From assembly GCF_932526225.1 (NCBI RefSeq), contig NC_064047.1:13402460-13466459 (forward strand): a DNA stretch of 64,000 bases, read 5' to 3'. The stretch's first letter is position 1, and the number at the start of each line of letters is the position of its first letter. This stretch comes from Nematostella vectensis (Eukaryota; Cnidaria; Anthozoa; Actiniaria; Edwardsiidae). Positions 48,501-60,284 of the stretch are shown here, one piece after another. The position numbers were made by a program, and so were the translations under genes. Under the pieces are notes generated by a model, which was not told the DNA's origin, ran no database searches, and was given only the letters and a program-made list of their open reading frames with translations.

Positions 48501-51500
48501 TAACAAGCACAGCATAGAATAGTCAGCAATAGTCACAGCTATAACAAGCACAGCATAGAATAGTCAGCTATAGTCACAGCTATAACCAGTATGGCATAGA
48601 ATTGTCAGCTATAGTCACAGCGATAACAAGCACAGCATAGAATAGTCAGCTATAGTCACAGCTATAACAAGCACAGCATAGAATAGTAAGCTATAGTCAG
48701 AGCTATAACAAGCATGGCATAGAAAAGTCAGCTATAGTCACAGCTATAACAAGCACGGCATAGAATAGTCAGCTATAGTCACAGCTATAACAAGCACAGC
48801 ATAGAATAGTCAGCTATAGTCACAGCTATAACAAGCATGGCATAGAATAGTCAGCTATAGTCACAGCTATAACAAGCACAGCATAGATTAGTCAGCAATA
48901 GTCACAGCTATAACAAGCACAGCATAGAATAGTCAGCTATAGTCACAGCTATAACAAGCACAGCATAGAATAGTCAGCTATAGTCACAGCTATATCAAGC
49001 ACAGCATAGAATAGTCAGCTATAGTCACAGCTATAACAAGCATGGCATAGAATAGTCAGCTATAGTCACATATATAACAAGCACGGCATAGAATAGTCAG
49101 CTATAGTCACAGCTATAACAAGCACAGCATAGAATAGTCAGCTATAGTCACATCTATAACAAGCACAGCATAGAATAGTCAGCTATAGTCACAGCTATAT
49201 CAAGCACAGCATAGAATAGTCAGCTATAGTCACAGCTATAACAAGCATGGCATAGAATAGTCAGCTATAGTCACAGATATAACAAGCACGGCATAGAATA
49301 GTCAGCTATAGTCACAGCTATAACAAGCACGGCATAGAATAGTCAGCCATAGTCACAGCTATAACAAGCACAGCATAGAATAGTCAGCTATAGTCTCAGC
49401 TATAACAAGCACAGCATAGAATAGTCAGCTATAGTCACAGCTATAACAAGCACAGCATAGAATAGTCAGCTATAGTCACAGCTATAACAAGCACAGCATA
49501 GAATAGTCAGCTATAGTCACAGCTATAACAAACACAGCATAGAATAGTCAGCTATAGTCACAGCTATAACGAGCACAGCATAGAATAGTCAGCTATAGTC
49601 ACAGCTATAACCAGTATGGCATAGAATAGTCAGCTATAGTCACAGCTATAACCAGTATGGCATAGAATAGTCAGCCATAGTCACAGCTATAACAAGCATG
49701 GCATAGAATAGTCAGCTATAGTCACAGATATAACAAGCACGGCATAGAATAGTCAGCTATTGTCACAGCTATAACAAGCACGGCATAGAATAGTCAGCCA
49801 TAGTCACAGCTATAACAAGCACAGCATAGATTAGTCAGCAATAGTCACAGCTATAACAAGCACAGCATAGAATAGTCAGCTATAGTCACAGCTATAACAA
49901 GCACAGCATAGAATAGTCAGCTATAGTCACAGCTATATCAAGCACAGCATAGAATAGTCAGCTATAGTCACAGCTATAACAAGCATGGCATAGAATAGTC
50001 AGCTATAGTCACATATATAACAAGCACGGCATAGAATAGTCAGCTATAGTCACAGCTATAACAAGCACAGCATAGAATAGTCAGCTATAGTCACATCTAT
50101 AACAAGCACAGCATAGAATAGTCAGCTATAGTCACAGCTATATCAAGCACAGCATAGAATAGTCAGCTATAGTCACAGCTATAACAAGCATGGCATAGAA
50201 TAGTCAGCTATAGTCACAGATATAACAAGCACGGCATAGAATAGTCAGCTATAGTCACAGCTATAACAAGCACGGCATAGAATAGTCAGCCATAGTCACA
50301 GCTATAACAAGCACAGCATAGAATAGTCAGCTATAGTCTCAGCTATAACAAGCACAGCATAGAATAGTCAGCTATAGTCACAGCTATAACAAGCACAGCA
50401 TAGAATAGTCAGCTATAGTCACAGCTATAACAAGCACAGCATAGAATAGTCAGCTATAGTCACAGCTATAACAAACACAGCATAGAATAGTCAGCTATAG
50501 TCACAGCTATAACGAGCACAGCATAGAATAGTCAGCTATAGTCACAGCTATAACCAGTATGGCATAGAATAGTCAGCTATAGTCACAGCTATAACCAGTA
50601 TGGCATAGAATAGTCAGCCATAGTCACAGCTATAACAAGCACGGCATAGAATAGTCAGCTATAGTCACAGCTATAACAAGCACAGCATAGAATAGTCAGC
50701 AATAGTCACAGCTATAACAAGCACAGCATAGAATAGTCAGCTATAGTCACAGCTATAACAAGCACGGCATAGAATAGTCAGCTATAGTCACAGCTATAAC
50801 AAGCACAGCATAGAATAGTCAGCAATAGTCACAGCTATAACAAGCACAGCATAGAATAGTCAGCTATAGTCACAGCTATAACAAGCACGGTATAGAATAG
50901 TCAGCTATAGTAACAGCTATAACAAGCACAGCATAGATTAGTCAGCAATAGTCACAGCTATAACAAGCACAGAATAGAATAGTCAGCTATAGTCACAGCT
51001 ATAACAAGCACAGCATAGAATAGTCAGCTATAGTCACAGCTATATCAAGCACAGCATAGAATAGTCAGCTATAGTCACAGCTATAACAAGCATGGCATAG
51101 AATAGTCAGCTATAGTCACATATATAACAAGCACGGCATAGAATAGTCAGCTATAGTCACAGCTATAACAAGCACAGCATAGAATAGTCAGCTATAGTCA
51201 CATCTATAACAAGCACAGCATAGAATAGTCAGCTATAGTCACAGCTATATCAAGCACAGCATAGAATAGTCAGCTATAGTCACAGCTATAACAAGCATGG
51301 CATAGAATAGTCAGCTATAGTCACAGATATAACAAGCACGGCATAGAATAGTCAGCTATAGTCACAGCTATAACAAGCACGGCATAGAATAGTCAGCCAT
51401 AGTCACAGCTATAACAAGCACAGCATAGAATAGTCAGCTATAGTCTCAGCTATAACAAGCACAGCATAGAATAGTCAGCTATAGTCACAGCTATAACAAG

Positions 51501-54500
51501 CTTAGCATAGAATAGTCAGCTATAGTCACAGCTATAACAAGCACAGCATAGAATAGTCAGCTATAGTCACAGCTATAACAAACACAGCATAGAATAGTCA
51601 GCTATAGTCACAGCTATAACGAGCACAGCATAGAATAGTCAGCTATAGTCACAGCTATAACCAGTATGGCATAGAATAGTCAGCTATAGTCACAGCTTTA
51701 ACCAGTATGGCATAGAATAGTCAGCCATAGTCACAGCTATAACAAGCACGGCATAGAATAGTCAGCTATAGTCACAGCTATAACAAGCACAGCATAGAAT
51801 AGTCAGCAATAGTCACAGCTATAACAAGCACAGCATAGAATAGTCAGCTATAGTCACAGCTATAACAAGCACGGCATAGAATAGTCAGCTATAGTCACAG
51901 CTATAACAAGCACAGCATAGAATAGTCAGCAATAGTCACAGCTATAACAAGCACAGCATAGAATAGTCAGCTATAGTCACAGCTTTAACAAGCACGGTAT
52001 AGAATAGTCAGCTATAGTAACAGCTATAACAAGCACAGCATAGAATAGTCAGCTATAGTCACAGCTATAACAAGCACGGCATAGAATAGTCAGCTATAGT
52101 CACAGCTATAACAAGCACAGCATAGAATAGTCAGCTATAGTCACAGATATAACAAGCACGAACTAGAATAGTCAGCTATAGTCACAGCTATAACAAGCAC
52201 AGCATAGAATAGTCAGCTATAGTCACAGCTATAACAAGCACGGCATAGAATAGTCAGCTATAGTCACAGCTATAACAAGCACGAAATAGAATAGCCAGCT
52301 ATAGTCACAGCTATAACAAGCATGGCATAGAATAGTCAGCTATAGTCACAGCTATATCAACCACAGCATAGAATAGTCAGCTATAATCACAGCTATAACA
52401 AGCACGGCATAGAATAGTCAGCTATAGTCACAGATATAACAAGCACAGCATAGAATAGTAAGCTATAGTCACAGCTATAACAAGCACGGCATAGAATAGT
52501 CAGCTATAGTCACAGCTATAATCAGTATGGCATAGAATAGTCAGCTATAGTCACAGCTATAATCAGTATGGCATAGAATAGTCAGCTATAGTCACAGCTA
52601 TAACCAGTATGGCATAGAATAGTCAGCTTTAGTCACAGCGATAACAAGCACAGCATAGAATAGTCAGCTATAGTCCCAGCTATATCAAGCACAGCATACA
52701 ATAGTCAGCTATAGTCACAGCTATAACAAGCACAGCATAGAATAGTCAGCTATAGTCACAGCTATATCAAGCACAGCATAGAATAGTCAGCTATAGTCAC
52801 AGCTATAACAAGCACGGCATAGAATAGTCAGCTATAGTCACAGCTATAACAAGCACAGCATAGAATAGTCAGCTATAGTCACAGCTATAACAAGCACAGC
52901 ATAGAATAGTCAGCTAGAGTCACAGCTATATCAAGCACAGCATAGAATAGTCAGCTATAGTCACAGCTATAACAAGCACGGCATAGAATAGTCAGCTATA
53001 GTCACAGCTATAACAAGCACGGCATAGAATATTCAGCTATAGTCACAGCTATAACAAGCACAGCATAGAATAGTCAGCTATAGTCACAGCTATATCAAGC
53101 ACAGCATAGAATAGTCAGCTATAGTCACAGCTATAACGAGCACGGCATAGAATAGTCAGCTATAGTCACAGCTATATCAAGCACAGCATAGAATAGTCAG
53201 CTATAGTCACAGCTATAACAAGCACGGCATAGAATAGTCAGCTATAGTCACAGCTATAACAAGCACGGCATAGAATAGTCAGCTATAGTCACAGCTATAA
53301 CAAGCACGGCATAGAATAGTCAGCTATAGTCACAGCTATAACAAGCACAGCATAGAATAGTCAGCTATAGTCACAGCTATAACAAGCACGGCATAGAATA
53401 GTCAGCTATAGTCACAGCTATAACAAGCACAGCATAGAATAGTCAGCTATAGTCACAGCTATAACAAGCACGGCATAGAATAGTCAGCTATAGTCACAGC
53501 TATAACAAACACAGCATAGAATAGTCAGCTATAGTCACAGCTATAACAATCACGGCATAGAATAGTCAGCTATAGTCACAGCTATATCCAGTATGGCATA
53601 GAATAGTCAGCTATAGTCACAGCTATAACCAGTATGGCATAGAATAGTCAGCTATAGTCACAGCTATAACCAGTATGGCATAGAATAGTCAGCTATAGTC
53701 ACAGCCATAACCAGTATGGCATAGAATAGTCAGCTATAGTCACAGCGATAACAATCACAGCATAGAATAGTCAGCTATAGTCACAGCTATATCAAGCACA
53801 GCATAGAATAGTCAGCTATAGTCACAGCTATAACAAGCACGGCATAGAATAGTAAGCTATAGTCACAGCTATAACAAGCACGGCATAGAATAGTCAGCCA
53901 TAGTCACAGCTATAACAAGCACAGCATAGAATAGTCAGCTATAGTCACAGCTATAACAAGCACAGCATATAATAGTCAGCTATAGTCACAGCTATAACAA
54001 GCACAGCATAGAATAGTCAGCTATTGTCACAGCTATAACCAGTATGGCATAGAATAGTCAGCTATAGTCACAGCTATAACAAGCACAGCATAGAATAGTC
54101 AGCTATAGTCACAGCTATAACCAGCATGGCATAGAATAGTCAGCAATAGTCACAGCTATATCAAGCACAGCATAGAATAGTCAGCTATAGTCACAGCTAT
54201 AACAAGCACGGCATAGAATAGTCAGCTATAGTCACAGCTATAACAAGCACGGCATAGAATAGTCAGCTATAGTCACAGCGATAACAAGCACGGTATAGAA
54301 GGGTCAGCTATGTCACAGCTATAACAAGCACGGCATAGAATAGTCAGCTATAGTCACATCTATAACCAGAACGGCATAGAATAGTCAGCTATAGTCACAG
54401 CTATAACAAGCACAGCATAGAATAGTCAGCTATAGTCACAGATATAACAAGCACGAACTAGAATAGTCAGCTATAGTCACAGCTATAACAAGCACAGCAT

Positions 54501-56858
54501 AGAATAGTCAGCTATAGTCACAGCTATAACAAGCACGGCATAGAATAGTCAGCTATAGTCACAGCTATAACAAGCACGAAATAGAATAGCCAGCTATAGT
54601 CACAGCTATAACAAGCATGGCATAGAATAGTCAGCTATAGTCACAGCTATATCAACCACAGCATAGAATAGTCAGCTATAGTCACAGCTATAACAAGCAC
54701 GGCATAGAATAGTCAGCTATAGTCACAGATATAACAAGCACAGCATAGAATAGTAAGCTATAGTCACAGCTATAACAAGCACGGCATAGAATAGTCAGCT
54801 ATAGTCACAGCTATAATCAGTATGGCATAGAATAGTCAGCTATAGTCACAGCTATAATCAGTATGGCATAGAATAGTCAGCTATAGTCACAGCTATAACC
54901 AGTATGGCATAGAATAGTCAGCTTTAGTCACAGCGATAACAAGCACAGCATAGAATAGTCAGCTATAGTCCCAGCTATATCAAGCACAGCATACAATAGT
55001 CAGCTATAGTCACAGCTATAACAAGCACAGCATAGAATAGTCAGCTATAGTCACAGCTATATCAAGCACAGCATAGAATAGTCAGCTATAGTCACAGCTA
55101 TAACAAGCACGGCATAGAATAGTCAGCTATAGTCACAGCTATAACAAGCACAGCATAGAATAGTCAGCTATAGTCACAGCTATAACAAGCACAGCATAGA
55201 ATAGTCAGCTATAGTCACAGCTATATCAAGCACAGCATAGAATAGTCAGCTATAGTCACAGCTATAACAAGCACGGCATAGAATAGTCACAGCTATAACA
55301 AGCACGGCATAGAATATTCAGCTATAGTCACAGCTATAACAAGCACAGCATAGAATAGTCAGCTATAGTCACAGCTATATCAAGCACAGCATAGAATAGT
55401 CAGCTATAGTCACAGCTATAACGAGCACGGCATAGAATAGTCAGCTATAGTCACAGCTATATCAAGCACAGCATAGAATAGTCAGCTATAGTCACAGCTA
55501 TAACAAGCACGGCATAGAATAGTCAGCTATAGTCACAGCTATAACAAGCACGGCATAGAATAGTCAGCTATAGTCACAGCTATAACAAGCACGGCATAGA
55601 ATAGTCAGCTATAGTCACAGCTATAACAAGCACAGCATAGAATAGTCAGCTATAGTCACAGCTATAACAAGCACGGCATAGAATAGTCAGCTATAGTCAC
55701 AGCTATAACAAGCACAGCATAGAATAGTCAGCTATAGTCACAGCTATAACAAGCACGGCATAGAATAGTCAGCTATAGTCACAGCTATAACAAACACAGC
55801 ATAGAATAGTCAGCTATAGTCACAGCTATAACAATCACGGCATAGAATAGTCAGCTATAGTCACAGCTATACCCAGTATGGCATAGAATAGTCAGCTATA
55901 GTCACAGCTATAACCAGTATGGCATAGAATAGTCAGCTATAGTCACAGCCATAACCAGTATGGCATAGAATAGTCAGCTATAGTCACAGCGATAACAAGC
56001 ACAGCATAGAATAGTCAGCTATAGTCACAGCTATATCAAGCACAGCATAGAATAGTCAGCTATAGTCACAGCTATAACAAGCACGGCATAGAATAGTAAG
56101 CTATAGTCACAGCTATAACAAGCACGGCATAGAATAGTCAGCCATAGTCACAGCTATAACAAGCACAGCATAGAATAGTCAGCTATAGTCACAGCTATAA
56201 CAAGCACAGCATATAATAGTCAGCTATAGTCACAGCTATAACAAGCACAGCATAGAATAGTCAGCTATTGTCACAGCTATAACCAGTATGGCATAGAATA
56301 GTCAGCTATAGTCACAGCTATAACAAGCACAGCATAGAATAGTCAGCTATAGTCACAGCTATAACCAGCATGGCATAGAATAGTCAGCAATAGTCACAGC
56401 TATATCAAGCACAGCATAGAATAGTCAGCTATAGTCACAGCTATAACAAGCACGGCATAGAATAGTCAGCTATAGTCACAGCTATAACAAGCACGGCATA
56501 GAATAGTCAGCTATAGTCACAGCGATAACAAGCACGGTATTGAAGGGTCAGCTATGTCACAGCTATAACAAGCACGGCATAGAATAGTCAGCTATAGTCA
56601 CATCTATAACCAGAACGGCATAGAATAGTCAGCTATAGTCACAGCTATAACAAGCACAGCATAGAATAGTCAGCAATAGTCACAGCTATAACCAGAACGG
56701 CATAGAATAGTCAGCTATAGTCACAGCTATAACAAGCACGGTATAGAATAGTCAGCTATAGTCACAGCTATAGCAAGCACGGCATAGAATAGTCAGCTAT
56801 AGTCACAGCTATAACAAGCACAGCATAGAATAGTCAGCTATAGTCACAGCTATACGGT
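42533..56858 (+). repeat. 41-bp satellite, main array (about 349 copies)
   Basis: The unit reads AGTCAGCTATAGTCACAGCT then ATAACAAGCACAGCATAGAAT. Variants fall in recurring order. The marker CACATATATAACAAGCACGG appears at about 47713, 49069, 50008 and 51116, at spacings near multiples of 41. A block of about 2.3 kb from roughly 52.1 kb recurs from roughly 54.4 kb, with shared oddities such as CACGAACTAGAATAGTCAGC and a GAAGGGTCAGCTATGTCACA unit. The array lies in the intron between the linker exon at 57536 and the transmembrane exon at 37538. Confidence 0.98.
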
Positions 56859-57535
56859 TCAATAGGAAGTGCACGCATAAAAAGGGAGGCAGAGAAAGGT
56901 AGAATTAGAGCAGAAGACCCGGAGGAACCAGGACTGACGGAATTAAGCAAGTACCAATCTAGGCTGTTATCTTGTCTACGTTGTCGCGAACCCCCCCGTG
57001 ACATTACAATGACTTATTATAACCTAGCTATAAGATGCCTGGGCGGAACAGACGAGAACGCTGGCTTTATGAACCTTCGAGACCCTGAACTTATGTAAGA
57101 ACTTGAGCGCGAGCGTGAAAACCAGTCGAACTTAAACGCAAGAAAAATCCTTCGCTTGCACCTGTTGCACTTTGCTCGAGTGTAGGCAAGTTATTCTCCG
57201 TAAATTTTAACACCTTATGTCATTTTAGGTTATTTACCTTGAATCGGCTAATTTGGGCATTAAGCCAAACGACTCCTGGATTCGTTTAAGAGATGACTTT
57301 GGGGTAAACCAATTTTAGGGTGGTAATATCACAAGGCAACTTTACGAAAGTTTTACGTCCAAACTTATTTATGTTAATATAACCTGTGAAAAGTGGTCTA
57401 GAAAAGGATTTCATTTCGAGATGATGATAGTCGTACCGGTACAATATGGGGTCTTTTTTTGTTTTTAAAATTTTATGGTAGATATTTTTGGTTTTGACAT
57501 TTTGGTCTATATTGATGAATGATAATGAGACTTAC
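56859..57535. other. Intron between satellite and linker exon
   Basis: Unique-looking sequence that is present again at 62519-63195. No exon was found: the one open stretch tested, near 57240-57330, has no acceptor before its upstream stop. Confidence 0.6.
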
Positions 57536-57598
57536 CCATGCCTGGAAGAGTATCGGTAGGAGTTTGTGTCGTAGGACCAGATGGTGTACTCTCTTGAG
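57536..57598 (-). CDS. Membrane protein, Ser/Thr/Pro linker exon b
   Basis: This 63-nt exon lies between TTTAAG and GG|GTAAGT, phase 1 to phase 1. It reads Q-E-S-T-P-S-G-P-T-T-Q-T-P-T-D-T-L-P-G-M, a short mucin-like stem rich in likely O-glycosylation sites. Its last base plus the first two of the transmembrane exon form a Gly codon, so it probably lies directly outside the membrane. An identical copy is at 63196-63258. Confidence 0.7.
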
Positions 57599-57704
57599 CT
57601 TAAATATCAATCAGGACTAACATTATAGCAGAGGTTAAAGGATAACTCGCCCTCGAATATACGAGACAGACAGACAGAAGGACAAGAAAACGGATGGTCA
57701 TTAC

Positions 57705-57758
57705 CATTTGTGTGGTCACGGTCTTGTGTGCTCTGTGGTCGAGTTGTTGTTACAGGGG
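57705..57758 (-). CDS. Membrane protein, Ser/Thr/Pro linker exon a
   Basis: This 54-nt exon lies between TTTTTTGTACAG and ATG|GTAATG, phase 1 to phase 1. It reads P-V-T-T-T-R-P-Q-S-T-Q-D-R-D-H-T-N, again a Thr-rich stem. Both linkers are short and rest on splice motifs and phase, so they are less certain than the EGF exons. Confidence 0.62.
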
Positions 57759-57859
57759 CTGTACAAAAAAGTAATTAAGCAGTAATAGATATTCATTACT
57801 TAATAAAATGGATCAGATATCTATATATACGCCGTTTAACTTAGCCTTGGTGCCTATAC

Positions 57860-58048
57860 ACGTCTTCCCGTCGCCAATAAGACCGTCAGGACACGATCGA
57901 CACAACACTCCATCCGGGATTTCTCTGCACTTAACTCCTGGGTAACACGTGTCTTCGCCACAAATGCGCTCTTTCTCATCACATAGGGCGCCTTTATAGC
58001 CCACGTGACATCGGCAAGTGTAGTTGTTTATTCCATCGATACATGTTC
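57860..58048 (-). CDS. Membrane protein, EGF-like exon
   Basis: This 189-nt exon begins after ATTCATTCTCAG and ends at ACGT|GTATAG, phase 1 to phase 1. It starts G-T-C-I-D-G-I-N-N-Y-T-C-R-C-H-V-G-Y-K-G-A-L-C and so completes the calcium-binding EGF begun at the end of the previous exon (D-I-D-D-C-Q-P-S-L-C-V-N-G). It then adds a second Cys-rich module (I-C-G-E-D-T-C-Y-P-G-V-K-C ... C-P-D-G-L-I-G-D-G-K-T-C), like the EGF-type repeats seen next to thrombospondin-type and mucin-like ectodomains. The EGF part needs two exons joined in phase 1, which is seen. Confidence 0.88.
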
Positions 58049-58179
58049 CTGAGAATGAATGATCAAAATTTCAACAACAATTGTCGAGTCCCGATAACGG
58101 ATCATGCAAAAGAAATGTGGAAACATTGGGTTATCGGGGTGTTGTTCGAATGAAGATGTTCGAATAACAGAGTGTTCTT

Positions 58180-58505
58180 GTTACCGTGGGTTCGGGTTTC
58201 TGGGTATTCGGGTTACTGGGTGTTCGAGTTATTGAGGATTCGGGTTATTGAGGGTTCGGGTTACAGGATGTTCGAGTTTTTGAGTTTTCGGGTTACTGGA
58301 TGTTCGGGTTATTAAGGATTCGGGTTACTGGGTGTTCGGGTTATTTAGGGTTCGGGTTACTGAGTGTTCGGGTTATTGAGGGTTCGGGTTACTTGGTGTT
58401 CGGGTTATTGAGGGTTCGGGTTACTTGGTATTCGGGTTATTGAGGATTCGGGTTACTGGGTGTTCGGGTTATTGAGGGTTCAGGTTACTGGGTGTTTGAG
58501 TTATA
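58180..58505. repeat. 16-bp minisatellite with telomere-like GGGTTA phrases
   Basis: Alternating units such as GGTGTTCGGGTTATTG and AGGGTTCGGGTTACTG repeat about every 16 bp, some 20 times. GGGTTA recalls the animal telomere repeat TTAGGG, but the period and interruptions show this is an ordinary minisatellite. It is repeated at 63840-64000 and beyond. Confidence 0.92.
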
Positions 58506-58509
58506 GAGA

Positions 58510-58950
58510 CCAAAAATCCTCGATTTTTATACCCTACCAAAGACCTACGGCCAAAATTACATACTCTACCGCTCAAAATTATACCCAATAAGTCGTGATT
58601 AAAGCGGAAATTCACTGTCAATCAAATGGTGTTTAAATAAATTGTCTTTTTCGCTTAATGCGGCAATGTGTGTATTGGTCATCCATACTGACAACATTGT
58701 CCACTCTACCAGAGACCTAACAAGAAAACAAGCAAAAAGCGAAAAAAAGATACCCTATCGTAGACCTCAAGAGCCCAAACACCCTACCCTAAAGGGCGGC
58801 ACATACCCGTATAACAAATATGAGGGAGTACCCACCCCCTCCGGGCTAGCTTTCTTGTTTTTCCACGGCGTTTGCGCTACTCGATCGAGCCACTGTGAAA
58901 ATATAAGCGCTTTATTTTCTTCACAAACGTTTTGCTAACTTTCAATACAT
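58510..58950. mobile_element. Dispersed repeat resembling a coral/anemone interspersed family
   Basis: The minus strand contains GGGTACTCCCTCATATTTGT, then GGGTATGTGCCGCCC...AGGGTAGGG, and several GGTCT...GGGTAT phrases. From memory, closely similar text is common in anthozoan genomes as an interspersed repeat. The family name and limits are unknown to me. It lies in the intron between the two EGF-coding exons. Confidence 0.45.
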
Positions 58951-59582
58951 CTGCGATTTTCGTGTTATTCAAGCCAACCTGAACGAGCAAGTAAACAACT
59001 CTCCAACGAAGAGCAAGTGGGTAACTTCGAACCATTTCGATCAGTAATGGCGGCTTTCCGTTTCAGGTACCGGCTCCATTTGATTGACGGCTGAGAATCG
59101 CCAATTGCCAATCGCCGATTAAGCTCAGGTGGTCGCGTAACAATGCATACAGTGGTAAAACCCGATAAAAGGCAATAGCTCTTTCAAACTTCATTAATTA
59201 TTCAATAGCTATTTTGCCAATCTGGTGAACGGTTCTGGTCACAAGAATGGAACTATTCTAGCGAGACTCGGAAAGCGTGACCAAATAGGTTTCATTTCCT
59301 GGAGAAAGCGGAGTTGAATAAAAGTGAGTTTTGAATGTTTTCACTACATAAACCATTACATTTACTACTTAACTAACATTACTCGATTAAAAGTTTTTTT
59401 ATTATTAATAAGTACATGCTAGATCAAATATGATCGCTCATGCAAACGTGATATTTTAATATCGTGCAAACGTGCTACACACAAACATGGTAACTAAAAT
59501 GTACCATAAAGAATGGGGGTAATGGTGACAAATGATTCACAAGATTACCACCTCGCCATCATTTCACGGGCTTTCGCCTTAC

Positions 59583-59996
59583 CGTTGACACAAAGGCTAG
59601 GTTGGCAATCATCAATGTCACTTTCACATCGGCTTCCGTTGAATCCCGCAGGGCAGGCGCACTCGTACTGGCCAGACCCCCGTGGGTGGTAGGGGTGGGG
59701 ATGGCATGTTCCCCCGTGTTGGCACGGGCACTCCATCGCCTTTACAGTAACTGTCGTTGTATCGCTGGCGTTGCACTCATCGGTGGCTACGAATTTGAAC
59801 GTCTTGCTGTCGGAGGTGGTCATGGTGATGTTCAGTTGTCCATCTGGCGTGAACACGTAGCCCTGCGCGTCGGTGTTGGCAAGGGAGTACGTAACGGGAC
59901 GGTTATCTGGATCCAGAACTTCAATCTGAAGCGATAACATCTCTCCAACTAATGCGAATTGAACTGGAAGTGTGGTGAAAACAGGCGGGGAATTAA
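59583..59996 (-). CDS. Membrane protein, cadherin-like module plus EGF exon
   Basis: This 414-nt exon lies between TATCTTTTTCAG and AACG|GTAAGG, phase 1 to phase 1. It opens N-S-P-P-V-F-T-T-L-P-V, followed by L-V-G-E-M-L-S-L-Q-I-E-V-L-D-P-D-N-R-P-V-T-Y-S-L and T-F-K-F-V-A-T-D-E-C. This is a cadherin-like Ig fold (the L-D-P-D and V-A-T-D motifs are cadherin hallmarks). Then comes an EGF domain (C-P-C-Q-H-G-G-T-C-H ... Y-E-C-A-C-P-A-G-F-N-G-S-R-C) and the start of a calcium-binding EGF (D-I-D-D-C). The module pair is known to me from cnidarian mucin-like ectodomains. It splices in phase to 58048. Confidence 0.88.
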
Positions 59997-60284
59997 CTGA
60001 AAAAGATATTTAAGTAATATTTAGTCAATATAAAATTGCCACTTCATTGAAATAGCCAGTGTTTTCATTATCAAATCTAAAAAAAAAAAATAAAAACTAA
60101 AGTTCAAACTTCGGACACCGTTTTTGTTCTTGACTTCTTCGCTTCGAATGCATGTATCCGTAAAGTGTTGCCTTGCGTAAATAGCGCCACAAAATCACGT
60201 ATTCCATTTTGTAGCATTTTGAATTCTAAATTATTCAAACTATTTACTTCAAAGTGTGTGATGACCATGAATCACTGGCTGAAA

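Noticed and set aside
42533..56858. CRISPR-like array of regularly spaced repeats
   Set aside because: Units are contiguous with no unique spacers, and the setting is eukaryotic with no cas genes; this is satellite DNA.
57240..57330. Possible extra exon of the membrane protein
   Set aside because: An open stretch ends at a GTAAAT donor-like site, but no AG acceptor lies between the upstream stop and the open stretch.
58180..58505. Interstitial telomere tract
   Set aside because: GGGTTA occurs but within a 16-bp unit containing TTCGGG; no uninterrupted TTAGGG run is present.
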